Positions 40,001 to 43,669 of a stretch of 64,000 nucleotides of DNA are shown in pieces (positions within the stretch are counted from its first letter, which is position 1; every line of letters begins with the position of its first letter). A program made the translations under genes and the position numbers. The notes beneath the pieces were generated by a model. The model had not been told where the DNA came from. It ran no database searches and saw only the letters and a program-made list of their open reading frames with translations. The DNA is from Aquatica leii (lineage: Eukaryota; Arthropoda; Insecta; Coleoptera; Lampyridae), in the NCBI GenBank assembly GCA_035610365.1, contig CM069433.1, positions 186,318,760 through 186,382,759 of the forward strand. Direction: 5' to 3'.

Positions 40001-42691
40001 TCGGTTTCGTATATACTTGATGCCCCAATCTGTTGTCCATCTTTCAAGTGACCAGTACGTCTAAGAACGGAATGCTTCTGTTTGTTTCCTTTTTCATGAT
40101 GTTGGAATCTAACTGGTTGATATGATCCAGAAAGTTGCGTAGTGTTTCTGCTCCATGAGACCAAATTACAAATGTATCGTCCACATAACGTAGCCAGATT
40201 TTAGTTTGAGGGTAGCGGTTTCTAATGCCCTTTCGTTAGTCCTGCATAAATATATTGCCGATGACTGGAGAAAGTGGTGAAATACGTGGACTTTAAGCAT
40301 AGCTCAATTAGTCCGTTAACTCCACATCCAAATCCGCTTTTCGTAATTTAGTCTTGATGATCTCTAGTGCTGTTTGTAGTTGCACTTTTATAAAGAGAGA
40401 TGTCACATCAAAACTGACAAAATGTCTATTAATTCCAATTTAATTTCTTTAATCTTTGAGACGAAGTGCTGGGAATTCCTTACGTGGTGGATGCTTTTTC
40501 CCGTAAGCGGTTGTAAAATCGTACGTAAGTATTTAACCAGAGGATGGGTAGCTGAACCTGTAGCACTCACAATTGGGCAAAGCGGTACCCCTGGTTTGTG
40601 AATTTTTGGAAGGTCGTAAAGGTGCGACATCCTGGTGTCTGTAGGAATTAATCGTCTCTTTTGATGTTCCGGGATCGTGCTTGCGGATTTTACAGCGGCC
40701 GAAATCTTTCTCTCTAGAGGTTTTATTAGGATCCTCTTCAATGGTTTGTACGCCGAATCTTGTAGCAAAGTATCGATTTTTTTCATGTAGTCGTTGGTGT
40801 TCATGATTACAGAGGCATTTCCTTTATCAGCTGGTAATACAGTGATTTCTTTGTTGGCCTTAAGTTCTCTTAGAGCATTTCTTTCCTCTCGATTGATGTT
40901 GGGTTTCGGTGCTGTAGATTTCTTCAGAATATCGGCTGTTTTGACCCTCACATCTTCTTGAATATGTTGTGGCTGAGTTCTGAGTGTGCTTTTTAATGAA
41001 CTCACTATTTCTTCCTTTGGTATAAATTTTTGTGTGATAGCAAAATTTAATCCTTTTGATAAATTGACCGTTGCTGGTCCGCTGAGTGTGGTGGAAGACA
41101 TATTGATGATAATCCTGTCTGTCTCTAGTTGCGGCGGTGGAGGATGTTGTACTTTCTGTAACTTCTGGAACTTTGCCATTTCTATTTTCTTTACCTTTTT
41201 GGCGATCTCTTCGGCTTTTTCCGTATATAGTTTGTCGATCAAATTCTAGATTGTCGAATCAAAAAAATTACAATATTTGACGTTTCGACAGTCATGTCGC
41301 TGTCTTCTTCAGAAAAAAACTGAAACTGAAGTTATAGGATCCTGAGAAGCTTACGTCTAACCCCCCTTTCAAAGGATCTACTTAATATAGAATTACATTA
41401 TATAAGTATACTAAATCTAATTTTCCATTTTAAAGCTCAATTCCGTAAAATCTCAAACACAACTTTATTTATTCCGACGATGCTTACAGTTTTGCTTTGT
41501 CATTACTTCTATAATTTAATTTGACAGCAATTACATTAACTACATTTGGTTTTTAGGGTTAGAACTTGTAGTCCTAAAAAAGAGAGTGCTCGTTGGATTA
41601 CTTATTAGCATTACGTATGCAGTAGGAGGAATCATTGAGGGAGCGTTAGCGTGGCTAGTTCAGTCTAGAAGGTAATTATTTATTGACAAAATATGCATAC
41701 AATAAGTAAATTTTAGGACCCTTACACAAATCTTATACGCTTTTCATCTAATAGTAATTTTGCATTACTGGTTAATACCGGAATCGATTAGATGGTTGTT
41801 ATCTAAAAAACGATTTTCCGAAGCGCAAGATATACTTCTTAATGTTGCAAAAGTTAATGGCAAACAAATATCAGATCAAAATTTTAAAAAACTACATCTG
41901 TGTATTACCAGTAAAGAAAATACAGAAAAGAATTCTGTTAGAGAACTATTTTCATCCCTATCTTTGATTAACACAATAATAAAGTGTTCTATTTGTTGGA
42001 TATGTTGTAATTTCTTATACAACGGGTTAACAATAGATTCAGTAGAATTATCAAAAAACAGTTATTTTGATTTTATGTTGACAATTCTTGTAGAAATACC
42101 TGGCAGTTTAACTGCATATTTTGTGGCAGATAGACTAGGAAGAAGACAATCGTTAACATGTGGATTTTTCTTATCTGGTTCGTGTTGCATTGGCTCAATT
42201 TTTATTTCTACAGGTTAACACAAAATTATTTAGATTTTTTTTCACTTTACAATTAATTTACGTTTTAGATTTGTACTGGTTCAAATTAGTAATCTATTTA
42301 TTAAGCAAATTTGGAGCTTCAATTAATAGATCCATAATTTATACTTTCACCGCGGAAATGTTTCCTACGCCGTTAAGAAACTCTCTTTTTGCTACTTGTT
42401 CTATGGTTGGACGAATTGGTTCAATGGCTGCTCCACAAATGCCTCTGCTCGTAAATATATTACGTTTATGTTTTACTATGAACTTAATAACATTTTCAGG
42501 CCACCGTTTGGAAATCGTTACCATCGGCACTGTTTGGATCTGCTGGAATATTAGGTGGTCTTTTAACACTACTACTTCCTGAAACTGTAAATTCTAATCT
42601 TCCTAGCACAATAAAAGAAGCTGCCAATATAGAAAAACAAAATAAAAATGATAAATGTACAAATGACCACACTATAAATATAAGTAAATAA
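3939..42691 (+). CDS. Gene 1: organic cation transporter-like protein (SLC22 family, MFS), 8 exons
   Basis: Joining eight exons (3939-4093, 4181-4400, 9216-9322, 26450-26604, 41557-41671, 41717-42213, 42269-42450, 42500-42691) gives 1623 nt, an uninterrupted 540-residue protein of normal SLC22 length. Every junction is GT-AG and every phase agrees. Family marks are a first membrane span near residues 26-44, a Cys-rich extracellular loop, [18 protein letters not shown], the MFS motif ILSDRFGRK (about 157-165), LIPESIRWLLSKKRF, and a second half with VEIPG and DRLGRR. SLC22 carriers move organic cations, carnitine-like or carcinine-like solutes across the plasma membrane; the substrate cannot be told here. 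Introns 2-4 (4.8, 17.1 and 15.0 kb) are full of transposons, whereas introns 1 and 5-7 are 45-87 nt. AATAAA at 42687 overlaps the stop codon. A tandem duplicate begins at 48089. Confidence 0.93.
4181..4400 (+). CDS. Gene 1 exon 2 (Cys-rich extracellular loop)
   Basis: Preceded by CATGTTTTAG and followed by GTAAGT. It encodes the large loop between spans 1 and 2: CEIPECESNP, WWKNAIPAENENPSKC, STKECNF, HCKQFVYETEEISILQD. The spaced Cys residues are typical of SLC22 loops and probably form disulphides. It ends in phase 0 at Asp. Confidence 0.92.
4690..4800 (-). repeat. Short remnant resembling the end of the macrodomain Gypsy element
   Basis: ATGTTCCACATCTTTCGGT followed within about 60 nt by AACGTTTTAAT resembles 42940-43020, where ATGTTCCACATCCTTCGGT is followed by AAAACGTTTTATTGC directly 3' of the macrodomain ORF. 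I infer a piece of the same LTR family in intron 2. The element's LTR borders are not defined here. Confidence 0.45.
4930..5872 (-). pseudogene. Copia pol: RT start joined by deletion to RNase H
   Basis: On the minus strand 5872-5666 reads the start of the Copia reverse transcriptase (EEWNQAIKEEIKSHIQN, TWILVD). After a stop comes KARLVAKGFAQRYGTEYVET, and then the polymerase core is missing. From about 5560 the text resumes with GSLMYL-like residues, RYLKGTIHMGLNF, YCDADWA, KKSYTGYFSK, ISWKSKKQKTVVLSTAQAEY (Copia RNase H), continuing through broken frames to about 4930 (VYKPSSDMDADILTKPL). The catalytic YVDD region is deleted, so the element cannot move by itself. It joins the Copia piece at 6120-7131. 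Confidence 0.85.
6120..7131 (-). pseudogene. Copia gag end, protease and integrase remnants
   Basis: Reading down from 7131: PEDLKIKILEENETRK (gag C-terminus), a stop, then from 6928 MIRCRICNKTGHTVNEC, a CX2CX4HX4C zinc knuckle. The protease follows, but its active site reads WCLHSRCTSR where Copia normally has a DSG-type triad, so the catalytic Asp is lost. IWHKKLGHANENVLKL and CETCIKEEMARAPFGSKT are the integrase zinc-finger part. The catalytic core is deleted and the text jumps to KRNKFDTKTILGIFKEYSD and IWNPIKNKI, the usual integrase C-terminal block. Confidence 0.88.
7140..8545. mobile_element. Insertion splitting the Copia gag, possibly LTR-derived
   Basis: This block separates two halves of a Copia gag reading. 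Near its left end the minus strand has an AATAAA-containing stretch ending GTTATACGTTACA, followed by AATTTGGCACCC, which resembles an LTR end plus a primer-binding site (7185-7260). Opposite LTR borders, a target duplication and any coding gene were not found. Open stretches at 7609-7890 and 8158-8561 have no family resemblance. Confidence 0.4.
7600..8160. repeat. CGTA-rich low-complexity stretch
   Basis: The tetramer CGTA, often as ACGTA or CGTAAA, recurs every 15-30 nt (for example ATCGTAAACGTATCGTATG near 7712, AACGCATACGTATCC near 7915, ACGTAGTCGTATATCGTAAC near 8000). The surrounding intron lacks this. The units are not a clean tandem repeat. It may be a non-coding part of the inserted element. 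Confidence 0.55.
8550..8902 (-). pseudogene. Copia gag N-terminal half
   Basis: From a Met at 8902 the minus strand reads MAQGTTNYRIEPLNKENYDT then WKMR, the typical Copia gag start. A frameshift near 8745 leads to AKSELILMISPTELKQIKNC and, past a stop, NTLEQNFQSKGPARKATLFK. The match ends near 8545 and resumes at 7131, so gag is split by a 1.4-kb insertion and part of the middle is gone. Confidence 0.82.
9216..9322 (+). CDS. Gene 1 exon 3 (second span and MFS motif A start)
   Basis: Bounded by TTTCAG and GTAATA. It reads [20 protein letters not shown], then [16 protein letters not shown], the classic SLC22 block leading to the MFS signature loop. The Arg codon is split with exon 4. Lying alone between a Copia fragment and an inverted Penelope repeat, it is easy to miss. 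Confidence 0.93.
9594..10300. repeat. Inverted repeat of two Penelope-like 3' ends
   Basis: Arm 9594-9895 is an imperfect inverted copy of 9991-10300: TTTATTTAGCTACA, GGTCTGAAGT/GGTCTAAAGT and GACAGTGGTTACGAAC recur in opposite sense. In the left arm and spacer the minus strand reads RKAIEINKYPDNFYRDSGYE, then LFDTCLPVIS, the C-terminal tail of Penelope-like elements after the GIY-YIG domain. The right arm reads NRDSGC..ELSDTWLPDIS on the + strand. So two 5'-truncated copies lie back to back, with truncation points meeting near 9985. Penelope-like elements are known for such head-to-head and partial tandem insertions. Confidence 0.75.
10301..10965. other. AT-rich intron sequence, nothing recognised
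   Basis: Very AT-rich with poly-A and poly-T runs and no coding resemblance on either strand. Confidence 0.5.
10970..11179 (-). mobile_element. BEL-type leader next to an LTR end
   Basis: Directly after the LTR end on the minus strand comes GGTTTGGGTGGTTGTGCCC and TTTTCCAGAAGACCCAGGAACG, then GTAAGTAA. This looks like a primer-binding site and untranslated leader rather than flanking host DNA. If so, the LTR at 11180-11516 was shared by two internal regions, as after recombination in a tandem. It is cut off near 10970. Confidence 0.4.
11180..11516 (-). repeat. LTR of BEL element 1
   Basis: On the minus strand a purine tract AGGTAGGGGGTA is followed by TGTTAGCGCGAGCG, which starts the LTR at 11516. 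The LTR runs through GCACCAACCAGGG and CGAGGAATCACTCA to about 11180 (TTTATTACGGG). The purine tract fixes the start well. The other border is approximate because no second copy exists in the window. Confidence 0.6.
11600..12835 (-). pseudogene. BEL/Pao element 1: gag fused to integrase by deletion
   Basis: The minus strand from about 12835 reads gag (QLKDRYQNDRRSAGMYLDTI, a stop at about 12704, then MRNLDPSTSREFESRRQEDG). Near 12450 it passes, still in frame, into integrase: CLDRFVARREIPSRIRSDCG, RNFVGAARQL, PPYAPYFGGLWEDAIKSATP, LLYRKIGN, QIEAVLNSRSLC. At about 11985 the frame changes to MSPSHFLIGELLLSFPSF and FKQRWRHQNSIIQYFLRRWS, with the C-terminal GPN-type block to about 11600. Zinc knuckle, protease, RT, RNase H and the first integrase Asp are all deleted. 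It meets BEL element 2 head to head at about 12830. Confidence 0.85.
12831..16358 (+). pseudogene. BEL/Pao element 2: gag-pol, heavily decayed, truncated in integrase
   Basis: Plus-strand BEL readings in order: gag AKVPKVSTQFPQALRKLLNV, DHWDFTLFNWLLEKLDPDTR (12831-13018); zinc knuckles CLNCLSSQHLVKAC and CRHCSKRHH (about 13220-13305); protease ALCDPGSQISFVTENF (13497), with DPG replacing DSG; RT HDYLNAGHMSSV, YCVPHHCIFKEKNLHKIRVV, FDASAK (14247-14430), followed by a frameshifted core, and LSEVARIYDPLRFLCP (14800); RNase H WSDSKVALVWIRSCPHKWK, VSHIQERI, SCDNPADSASRG (15230-15440); integrase VDYGGPFPIHVSRRRG and RRFIGRRGRCKRILSDCGS (16150-16358). The text stops after DCGS and a LINE fragment begins. 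Many frameshifts; not functional. Confidence 0.87.
16380..16954 (-). pseudogene. LINE endonuclease fragment
   Basis: On the minus strand from 16954: RLYTWTKSEKAEKPQTRNQI, DYILINGR, NTKTFRDRHF, then a pattern that fits SDHNPVVA with substitutions. This is the C-terminal part of a LINE apurinic-type endonuclease (the usual YTW..PDG..RNQIDYI and SDH..V blocks). It is decayed and has no RT. Its upstream side is cut by the 5' LTR of BEL element 3 at 16955 and its downstream side abuts the truncated integrase of BEL element 2. Confidence 0.7.
16955..17177 (+). repeat. 5' LTR of BEL element 3
   Basis: It runs TGTTTCCTTTAGG ... CTAAACCA, and matches 23311-23533 over its length. The next bases, TTTTGGTCCATCGACCGG, look like a primer-binding site. 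Compared with the 3' copy it lacks three bases near the start (TGTTTC versus TGTCCCCTC) and has an extra AAC in the A-rich tract. Confidence 0.9.
17785..18897 (+). CDS. BEL element 3 gag
   Basis: The likely start is the Met at 17785 (MASKEQKEIKRLTSSVG), in the usual context of BEL gag, although the frame is open back to 17650. It is 370 residues long. It shows a coiled N-terminal part (FEEQYFDLVAQASNLLELNR), then KLPTLNVPSFNGTFSDWIGF and a FQNSLKGSARELIQE block characteristic of BEL gag, and ends at CPVCNANHYLYLCPKFL with a stop at 18895. The zinc knuckles CKNCFRHNANQKC and CKYCQRAHNNLLC follow one frame over (about 18900-18990), so a 1-nt shift near 18890 separates gag from the rest. Gag forms the particle that holds the RNA. 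Confidence 0.88.
   Translation: MASKEQKEIKRLTSSVGIMNEKVQSFKDLLEIVHNQPATDLTLMKLSLQLEQFKPINTKYEDLAIQLSALNMEINPSVKEFEEQYFDLVAQASNLLELNRINQLSNIDSSINSTSNYLTFSNDNSNGKLPTLNVPSFNGTFSDWIGFFDTFTALIHNNPKLTNIEKFFYFQNSLKGSARELIQELTATSSNYEIAINMLKDRYHNEKLIIFSHLEGLFDIPKLNKGSAVDLRKFYDRVTRHLRALDNMYLSDESFKAGAIAYIIKSKLDQRTAGEYCKFNVKKIPSITETLTFLSERCIMLEDVLNNQRTSYDNKPNSSKYQNPKGISNIKQSFAVTNSEHCPVCNANHYLYLCPKFLGYSVKQRFDKVN
18900..19200 (+). pseudogene. BEL element 3 zinc knuckles and protease start
   Basis: After the frameshift the + strand reads two CCHC-like knuckles, then a linker, then SSDGSWQAARCLLDS at about 19160-19205. This is the beginning of the aspartic protease; LLDSGSQ is expected. A small deletion at about 19205 removes the Gly and shifts the frame to LNFITTQFCARIG. 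The catalytic DSG is therefore broken. Confidence 0.75.
19190..23032 (+). pseudogene. BEL element 3 pol: RT, RNase H, integrase, two in-frame stops
   Basis: One frame runs from the protease remainder (LNFITTQFCARIG) to 23032, broken only by TAA at 20633 and TGA at 20906. RT has YQFMHDYIALGHM, FLPHHAVCKL, LRVVFDGSAK, LTGDAEKMYRMI and GTSSASYLATRCLQYLA. Its active site reads SFYMDALLYT, so the second Asp of the usual YxDD is Ala. RNase H has LWTDSMIVLNWVNSP and SRDNPADLISRG. Integrase has HH-CVKC, then D in GLDYAGPIM, D in LSSDNAKNFVGA and E in GGIWETGIKS, so its catalytic triad is intact. The end WPLGRVLQIHRGTDG is typical of BEL. Confidence 0.92.
23311..23533 (+). repeat. 3' LTR of BEL element 3
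   Basis: TGTCCCCTCCTTTAGGG ... CTAAACCA, the mate of 16955-17177. The next bases (AGAATATTTTT) differ from the primer-binding site after the 5' LTR, which fixes the right border at 23533. Confidence 0.9.
23534..26449. other. Intron 3 remainder, nothing recognised
   Basis: AT-rich and without coding resemblance on either strand. Open stretches at 24246-24530, 24570-24800 and 25422-25613 (minus) and 26170-26376 (plus) have no family features. Exon 4 of gene 1 starts at the right edge. Confidence 0.5.
26450..26604 (+). CDS. Gene 1 exon 4 (spans 3-4)
   Basis: Follows a pyrimidine tract ending TTTTTTTAG and ends TTTTAG before GTAATT. It reads (R)FGRKTILICFMLISGILG, then CRSFSDSYLMFIVLEVLEQI and FRSGMYAVCCILG. 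It completes the DRFGRK motif begun in exon 3. Confidence 0.93.
27297..27650 (+). pseudogene. piggyBac transposase C-terminal fragment
   Basis: The + strand reads FYNNTEYGVDLLYQMTRNYR and SSRRWRLQV, which corresponds to the YYN.TKGGVD.LDQM..NYS..R.TRRWP block of piggyBac transposases, including the last conserved Asp region. A frameshift near 27530 leads to LAAINSWTLSRQKYILKFAN ELPD. The rest of the transposase and the TTAA ends are absent or not recognisable. Lying in intron 4 with no piggyBac partner, it is an old remnant. Confidence 0.78.
28050..28410 (-). pseudogene. LTR-retrotransposon gag-like fragment
   Basis: The minus strand from about 28407 reads AEPKLTFDGSRQSWTQIKIK, then past a stop ECTGFEEFKITFLQQFWTPD, SQEKVRSSVYDPQIYNKSY. 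The pattern F...FL..FW.PD.Q..V...LY is that of insect retroelement gag proteins. It is placed directly 3' of the RTE-like LINE. Family not resolved. Confidence 0.45.
28430..30950 (-). pseudogene. RTE-like LINE: endonuclease and reverse transcriptase, decayed
   Basis: Running down the minus strand. Endonuclease: AIAETKKKGSGFWKYDKYL (about 30800), VISVYAPDTSKIKEEISSFY, LILGDLNARIDKEIVPG (30480), HKITWSNTRESRFTIDCIIS, NIGSDHNLVLSKLR (30180); the Glu, Asp, Asn and His active-site positions are visible. RT: LAKPWYNKHVKILEAKKRTA, NRKAPGIDKIPNEFLKYG (29475), LTKAFDRIQLNGVLK, and NILCYADDAALITEN (about 28950) with an intact YADD. C-terminus: SKVRIYKTCVRPIMTYAIET, RIRNSAKWP. Several stops and frameshifts interrupt it. 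Clade assignment (RTE-like) is from motif style and is tentative. Confidence 0.85.
31776..33109 (-). pseudogene. hAT (ZBED5-type) transposon, 3' part
   Basis: At 32130-31980 the minus strand reads LLIAFPSSYLVERGFSAVMS and, one frame over, KRLESSTCGDLRLLHRSIEP, DLNTLITSHQ. This is the C-terminal hAT dimerisation block of the ZBED5/SCAN-type group. CAGTTGTTCCCAAACTG at 31776-31792 resembles the group's terminal repeat. Higher up, NEKLKPMFKQGYDNFWLQKL is weakly conserved. The element is interrupted by a Gypsy insertion starting at 33110; its N-terminal part resumes at 37715. The catalytic core is largely deleted. Confidence 0.72.
32155..32770. repeat. Inverted repeat inside the hAT remnant
   Basis: AATGACGTGCATCGAAAGT and AAATTGCGARGACT stand at 32705-32745 and in reverse complement at 32175-32215, with TTTTTGTA at both outer ends. 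The 490 bp between hold no gene. The arms read as the same hAT segment in both directions, so a partial inverted duplication is likely. Confidence 0.6.
33110..33358 (+). repeat. 5' LTR of the Gypsy element
   Basis: TGTTGTGGAAATTT ... CAGTAGTAACA, paired with 37471-37714. It carries a local 13-nt duplication (TCACGACGAGTT twice, 33295-33320) that the 3' copy lacks. A TGGCGCCC primer-site-like motif lies inside the 3' copy (about 37622; TGCCGC in this copy), which is unusual, because such a site normally follows the LTR. Confidence 0.8.
33546..34770 (+). pseudogene. Gypsy gag
   Basis: Starts MNIEKLLVDEVDYELYVQRI at 33546 and is open to 33884 (133 codons counting from an earlier Met). It continues one frame over from about 34070: ISKWNLQFNGDSSVTSFLER, VEELRISRGVSKSDLYLSVV, ILIWYRSVRD-like text, RHTFISCDYEESLWNEVRNR, TQGSDKPVLIYIAVMENFFR. 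The pattern W...F.G......FL..VEE......S is typical of Gypsy gag. At least one frameshift and one stop. Confidence 0.8.
34827..35620 (+). pseudogene. Gypsy zinc knuckles and protease
   Basis: ICWNCKKPSHRANSC is a CX2CX4HX4C knuckle. The second, CYRCGKFNFTVKTC, has Phe where His is expected. The protease follows in another frame: FSGLLDSGTFHSILG (about 35160) with an intact DSG, and SLILGADFWRKMGI (35380). Gag-pol joints are frameshifted. Confidence 0.8.
35689..36870 (+). pseudogene. Gypsy reverse transcriptase and RNase H
   Basis: One frame with several stops: SAWSSPIVMIKKRDNSYCFC, VDYRCLNKVSQPDAYPLPYV, FLSTVDVKSAYW, then FCRMPFGLHNAPATWQRFID and FTYLDDIILC with an intact YLDD. RNase H reads FIIQTDASGYGIGAILSQEQ, YGTTERECLAVFYAIEKL, HRKGKDHIVSDTLSR. 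Stop codons stand at about 35890, 36196, 36400, 36664, 36720 and 36780. Confidence 0.9.
36860..37140 (+). pseudogene. Gypsy integrase, truncated
   Basis: WPKMRTDVANYVRRCKICEQ is the zinc-binding end, and PWEVICMDLIDPLPRS holds the first catalytic Asp. After a stop, VVADCFSKFVLTFPFRTATV. The second Asp, the Glu and the C-terminal domain are missing before the LTR, so about two thirds of integrase is deleted. Confidence 0.82.
37471..37714 (+). repeat. 3' LTR of the Gypsy element
   Basis: TGTTGAAATTTATT ... CAGTAGTAACA, the mate of 33110-33358, with several indels in the T-rich tract. It is followed by ACTT, identical to the bases before the 5' LTR. Confidence 0.8.
37715..38000 (-). pseudogene. 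hAT (ZBED5-type) transposase, N-terminal part
   Basis: From a Met at 37996 the minus strand reads MCLLSNKTTSNNSMKPSKFQ, EHLIKIHSDKKDKDLTVFQT, a BED-type zinc finger with CXXC replaced by CLLS, then LRASYISLMIAKTGRPHTVR and EELIIPVVS, the linker typical of the ZBED5 group. The open stretch runs 42 nt into the Gypsy LTR, which is not hAT. Its continuation lies at 31776-33109. Confidence 0.8.
38001..39270. other. Intron 4 stretch, nothing recognised
   Basis: AT-rich. A 60-codon open stretch at 38960-39142 has no family features. The hAT 5' terminus should lie in the first few hundred bases but I could not find a mate for the CAGTTGTTCCCAAACTG end. Confidence 0.45.
39360..40040 (-). pseudogene. 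Penelope-like RT thumb and GIY-YIG endonuclease
   Basis: 40040-39738 reads LGHQVYTKPTHTDRYLNAES, HHHPAQKFSVLKTLVHRAKT. The next frame, 39769-39449, holds PGVYHMHCSCGLAYIGQAVR, QIATRLKEDKAD, SAVAEHLLDTGDTIKFEEAT: the GVY..YIG, Arg and His/Glu blocks of a GIY-YIG nuclease. After a stop it ends KYDNFNRDNGLDLTPIWKN, the usual tail. The nuclease nicks target DNA. Confidence 0.88.
40041..41242 (-). pseudogene. Penelope-like reverse transcriptase
   Basis: From a Met at 41242: a Lys- and Glu-rich start, SGPATVNLSKGLNFAITQKF, ITVLPADKGNASVIMNTNDY, MSHLYDLPKIHKPGVPLCPI, VSATGSATHPLVKYLRTILQ and NSQHFVSKIKEIKLE, all Penelope-type RT blocks. A frameshift at about 40400 leads to SFDVTSLF and, further down, KIWLRYVDDTFVIWSHGAET (about 40195) with an intact YVDD. 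Penelope RTs prime from a cut end and relate to telomerase. Two or more frame changes make it non-functional. Confidence 0.88.
41557..41671 (+). CDS. Gene 1 exon 5 (spans 5-6)
   Basis: Bounded by GGTTTTTAG and GGTAAT. It reads LELVVLKKRVLVGLLISITY, then AVGGIIEGALAWLVQSRR, matching the SLC22 block in which ELV(G) precedes a Gly-rich membrane span. The following intron is only 45 nt. Confidence 0.92.
41717..42213 (+). CDS. Gene 1 exon 6 (PES motif, central loop, seventh to ninth spans)
   Basis: The largest exon, 497 nt. It starts after AAATTTTAG and ends TACAG before GTTAAC. It has YWLIPESIRWLLSKKRF (the SLC22 PESPRWL block), a cytosolic loop with EAQDILLNVAKVNG, then NFLYNGLTIDSVELSKN, ILVEIPGSLTAYFVADRLGR and a hydrophobic stretch. 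The 55-nt intron after it is easily read through by a six-frame search, which would produce a false stop. Confidence 0.93.
42269..42450 (+). CDS. Gene 1 exon 7 (spans 10-11)
   Basis: Follows TTACGTTTTAG and precedes GTAAAT. It reads YWFKLVIYLLSKFGASINRS, then IIYTFTAEMFPTPLRNSLFA and CSMVGRIGSMAAPQMPLL. The TAEMFPTPLRN block is the SLC22 signature near span 10/11. Phase 0 at its end. Confidence 0.92.
42500..42691 (+). CDS. Gene 1 exon 8 (last span, C-terminal tail, stop)
   Basis: Follows CATTTTCAG. It reads ATVWKSLPSALFGSAGILGG, then LLTLLLPETVNSNLPSTIKE and a polar tail to TAA at 42689-42691. LPET is the usual end of the last MFS span in SLC22. AATAAA overlaps the stop. Confidence 0.92.
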   Translation, partial: ATVWKSLPSALFGSAGILGGLLTLLLPETVNSNLPSTIKEAANIEKQNKNDKCTNDHTINISK

Positions 42692-43004
42692 ATATTAACT
42701 ACAATATAAAAAAAATATACATTTATAAGTGCTATAATAGTTCATTTTAAGATTTTTTCAACTCTATTGTTATATTCTTACTATATGTAGTATACATACA
42801 CTTTGTTATAAATTTTTTATTGAATATTGTATCTCTTTACATCGATTATAATATTGAAATTTATGAAAATTAAGTCAACTAAGCGCATATGACATGGGAC
42901 ATTTTCTTATATTTAAAGTAATTTCATTACATTTCACCCAATGTTCCACATCCTTCGGTGAACGTTCTGAAAAATGTATAACAACTTTCAGAAGGCTCTT
43001 GAAC

Positions 43005-43669
43005 TTAAAAACGTTTTATTGCTTTCTTCTTAGGACTGTTCTGTCTTAGAACAGGACACTGGATGCGACACCGGTAGAAAGGATCGTGGCGATAGCGACA
43101 GCTTCCTCTATTTCGGCAATTTTCTTGACCATAAAAGTAACAATCAATGGACTTTTCCTGACCCGATATTCTTCTTGGTTGGTAACTATAGACCAACACT
43201 TGAACGCCTGTTCCTCGGAAGACGACCTCCAACATGTTTCGAACTGTCCTCAGTTGATCTAAGCCACAACCAAGCTTGGGTACTGCCAATTTCTTAACAT
43301 GGTGGAACTCCATTTTTCTTTTGAGATTCCATAATGTTCGCCACAGGCTTTTGTACAACGGCTTGGTGCGTGAGTATTTCTTGGTGACCAGATAGAAAAC
43401 AAAGCGTCTGTCACCACGTAGTTTTACAACTTTTTCGACTGCCGGTTGCTGTCTTTGTAATTCATTTAACTGCCTAAACTTCGTTTTAAATACGACTGCA
43501 ACACCTCTGGACATGTCAAGATCCTCGCTCACGCAATGTGCAATGGCGTAATCTTTTTGTGTTTGGAACAGGTCTTGTTGTTCAAGCTCATAAACTTCTC
43601 GAAATCCATTCTTTCGATTTGATTCCTGGTTCTGCTGCTTATTACTCTGGTTCAGCTCTGAGCTTGTGT
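43005..43669 (-). CDS. Macrodomain (TARG1/OARD1-like) plus CCCH zinc finger, Gypsy ORF3
   Basis: This frame is open from about 43669 and overlaps the integrase end by about 17 nt in another frame. A polar linker leads to VYELEQQDLFQTQKDYAIAH, CVSEDLDMSRGVAVVFKTKF, VFYLVTKKYSRTKPLYKSLW, KKLAVPKLGCGLDQL and VRNMLEVVFRGTGVQVLVY, matching the whole fold of the ADP-ribosyl-hydrolysing macrodomain TARG1/OARD1. The Lys in TKK..KP and the Asp in GCGLD, which line up with that enzyme's catalytic pair, are present. It ends with CYFYGQENCRNRGSCRYRH, a CX7CX5CX3H finger of RNA-binding type. No ATG occurs before the domain; a GTG-coded Val (43532) opens CVSEDL, so expression probably depended on frameshifting, or a start is lost. 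There is no stop within the domain. Confidence 0.82.

Larger units (their letters stand above)
39278..41345 (-). mobile_element. Penelope-like element with RT and GIY-YIG, repeated ends
   Basis: The same 45-nt segment, CTTCAGAAAAAA-CTGAAACT then GAAGTTATAGGATCCTGA, lies at 39278-39321 and 41299-41345 in direct orientation, as in the pseudo-LTRs of Penelope-like elements. Between them on the minus strand are all parts of a Penelope ORF in order. The RT is nearly whole. Confidence 0.85.

Noticed and set aside
40986-41249. An 87-codon + strand open frame with hydrophobic stretches
   Set aside because: Antisense of the Penelope-like RT N-terminal part.
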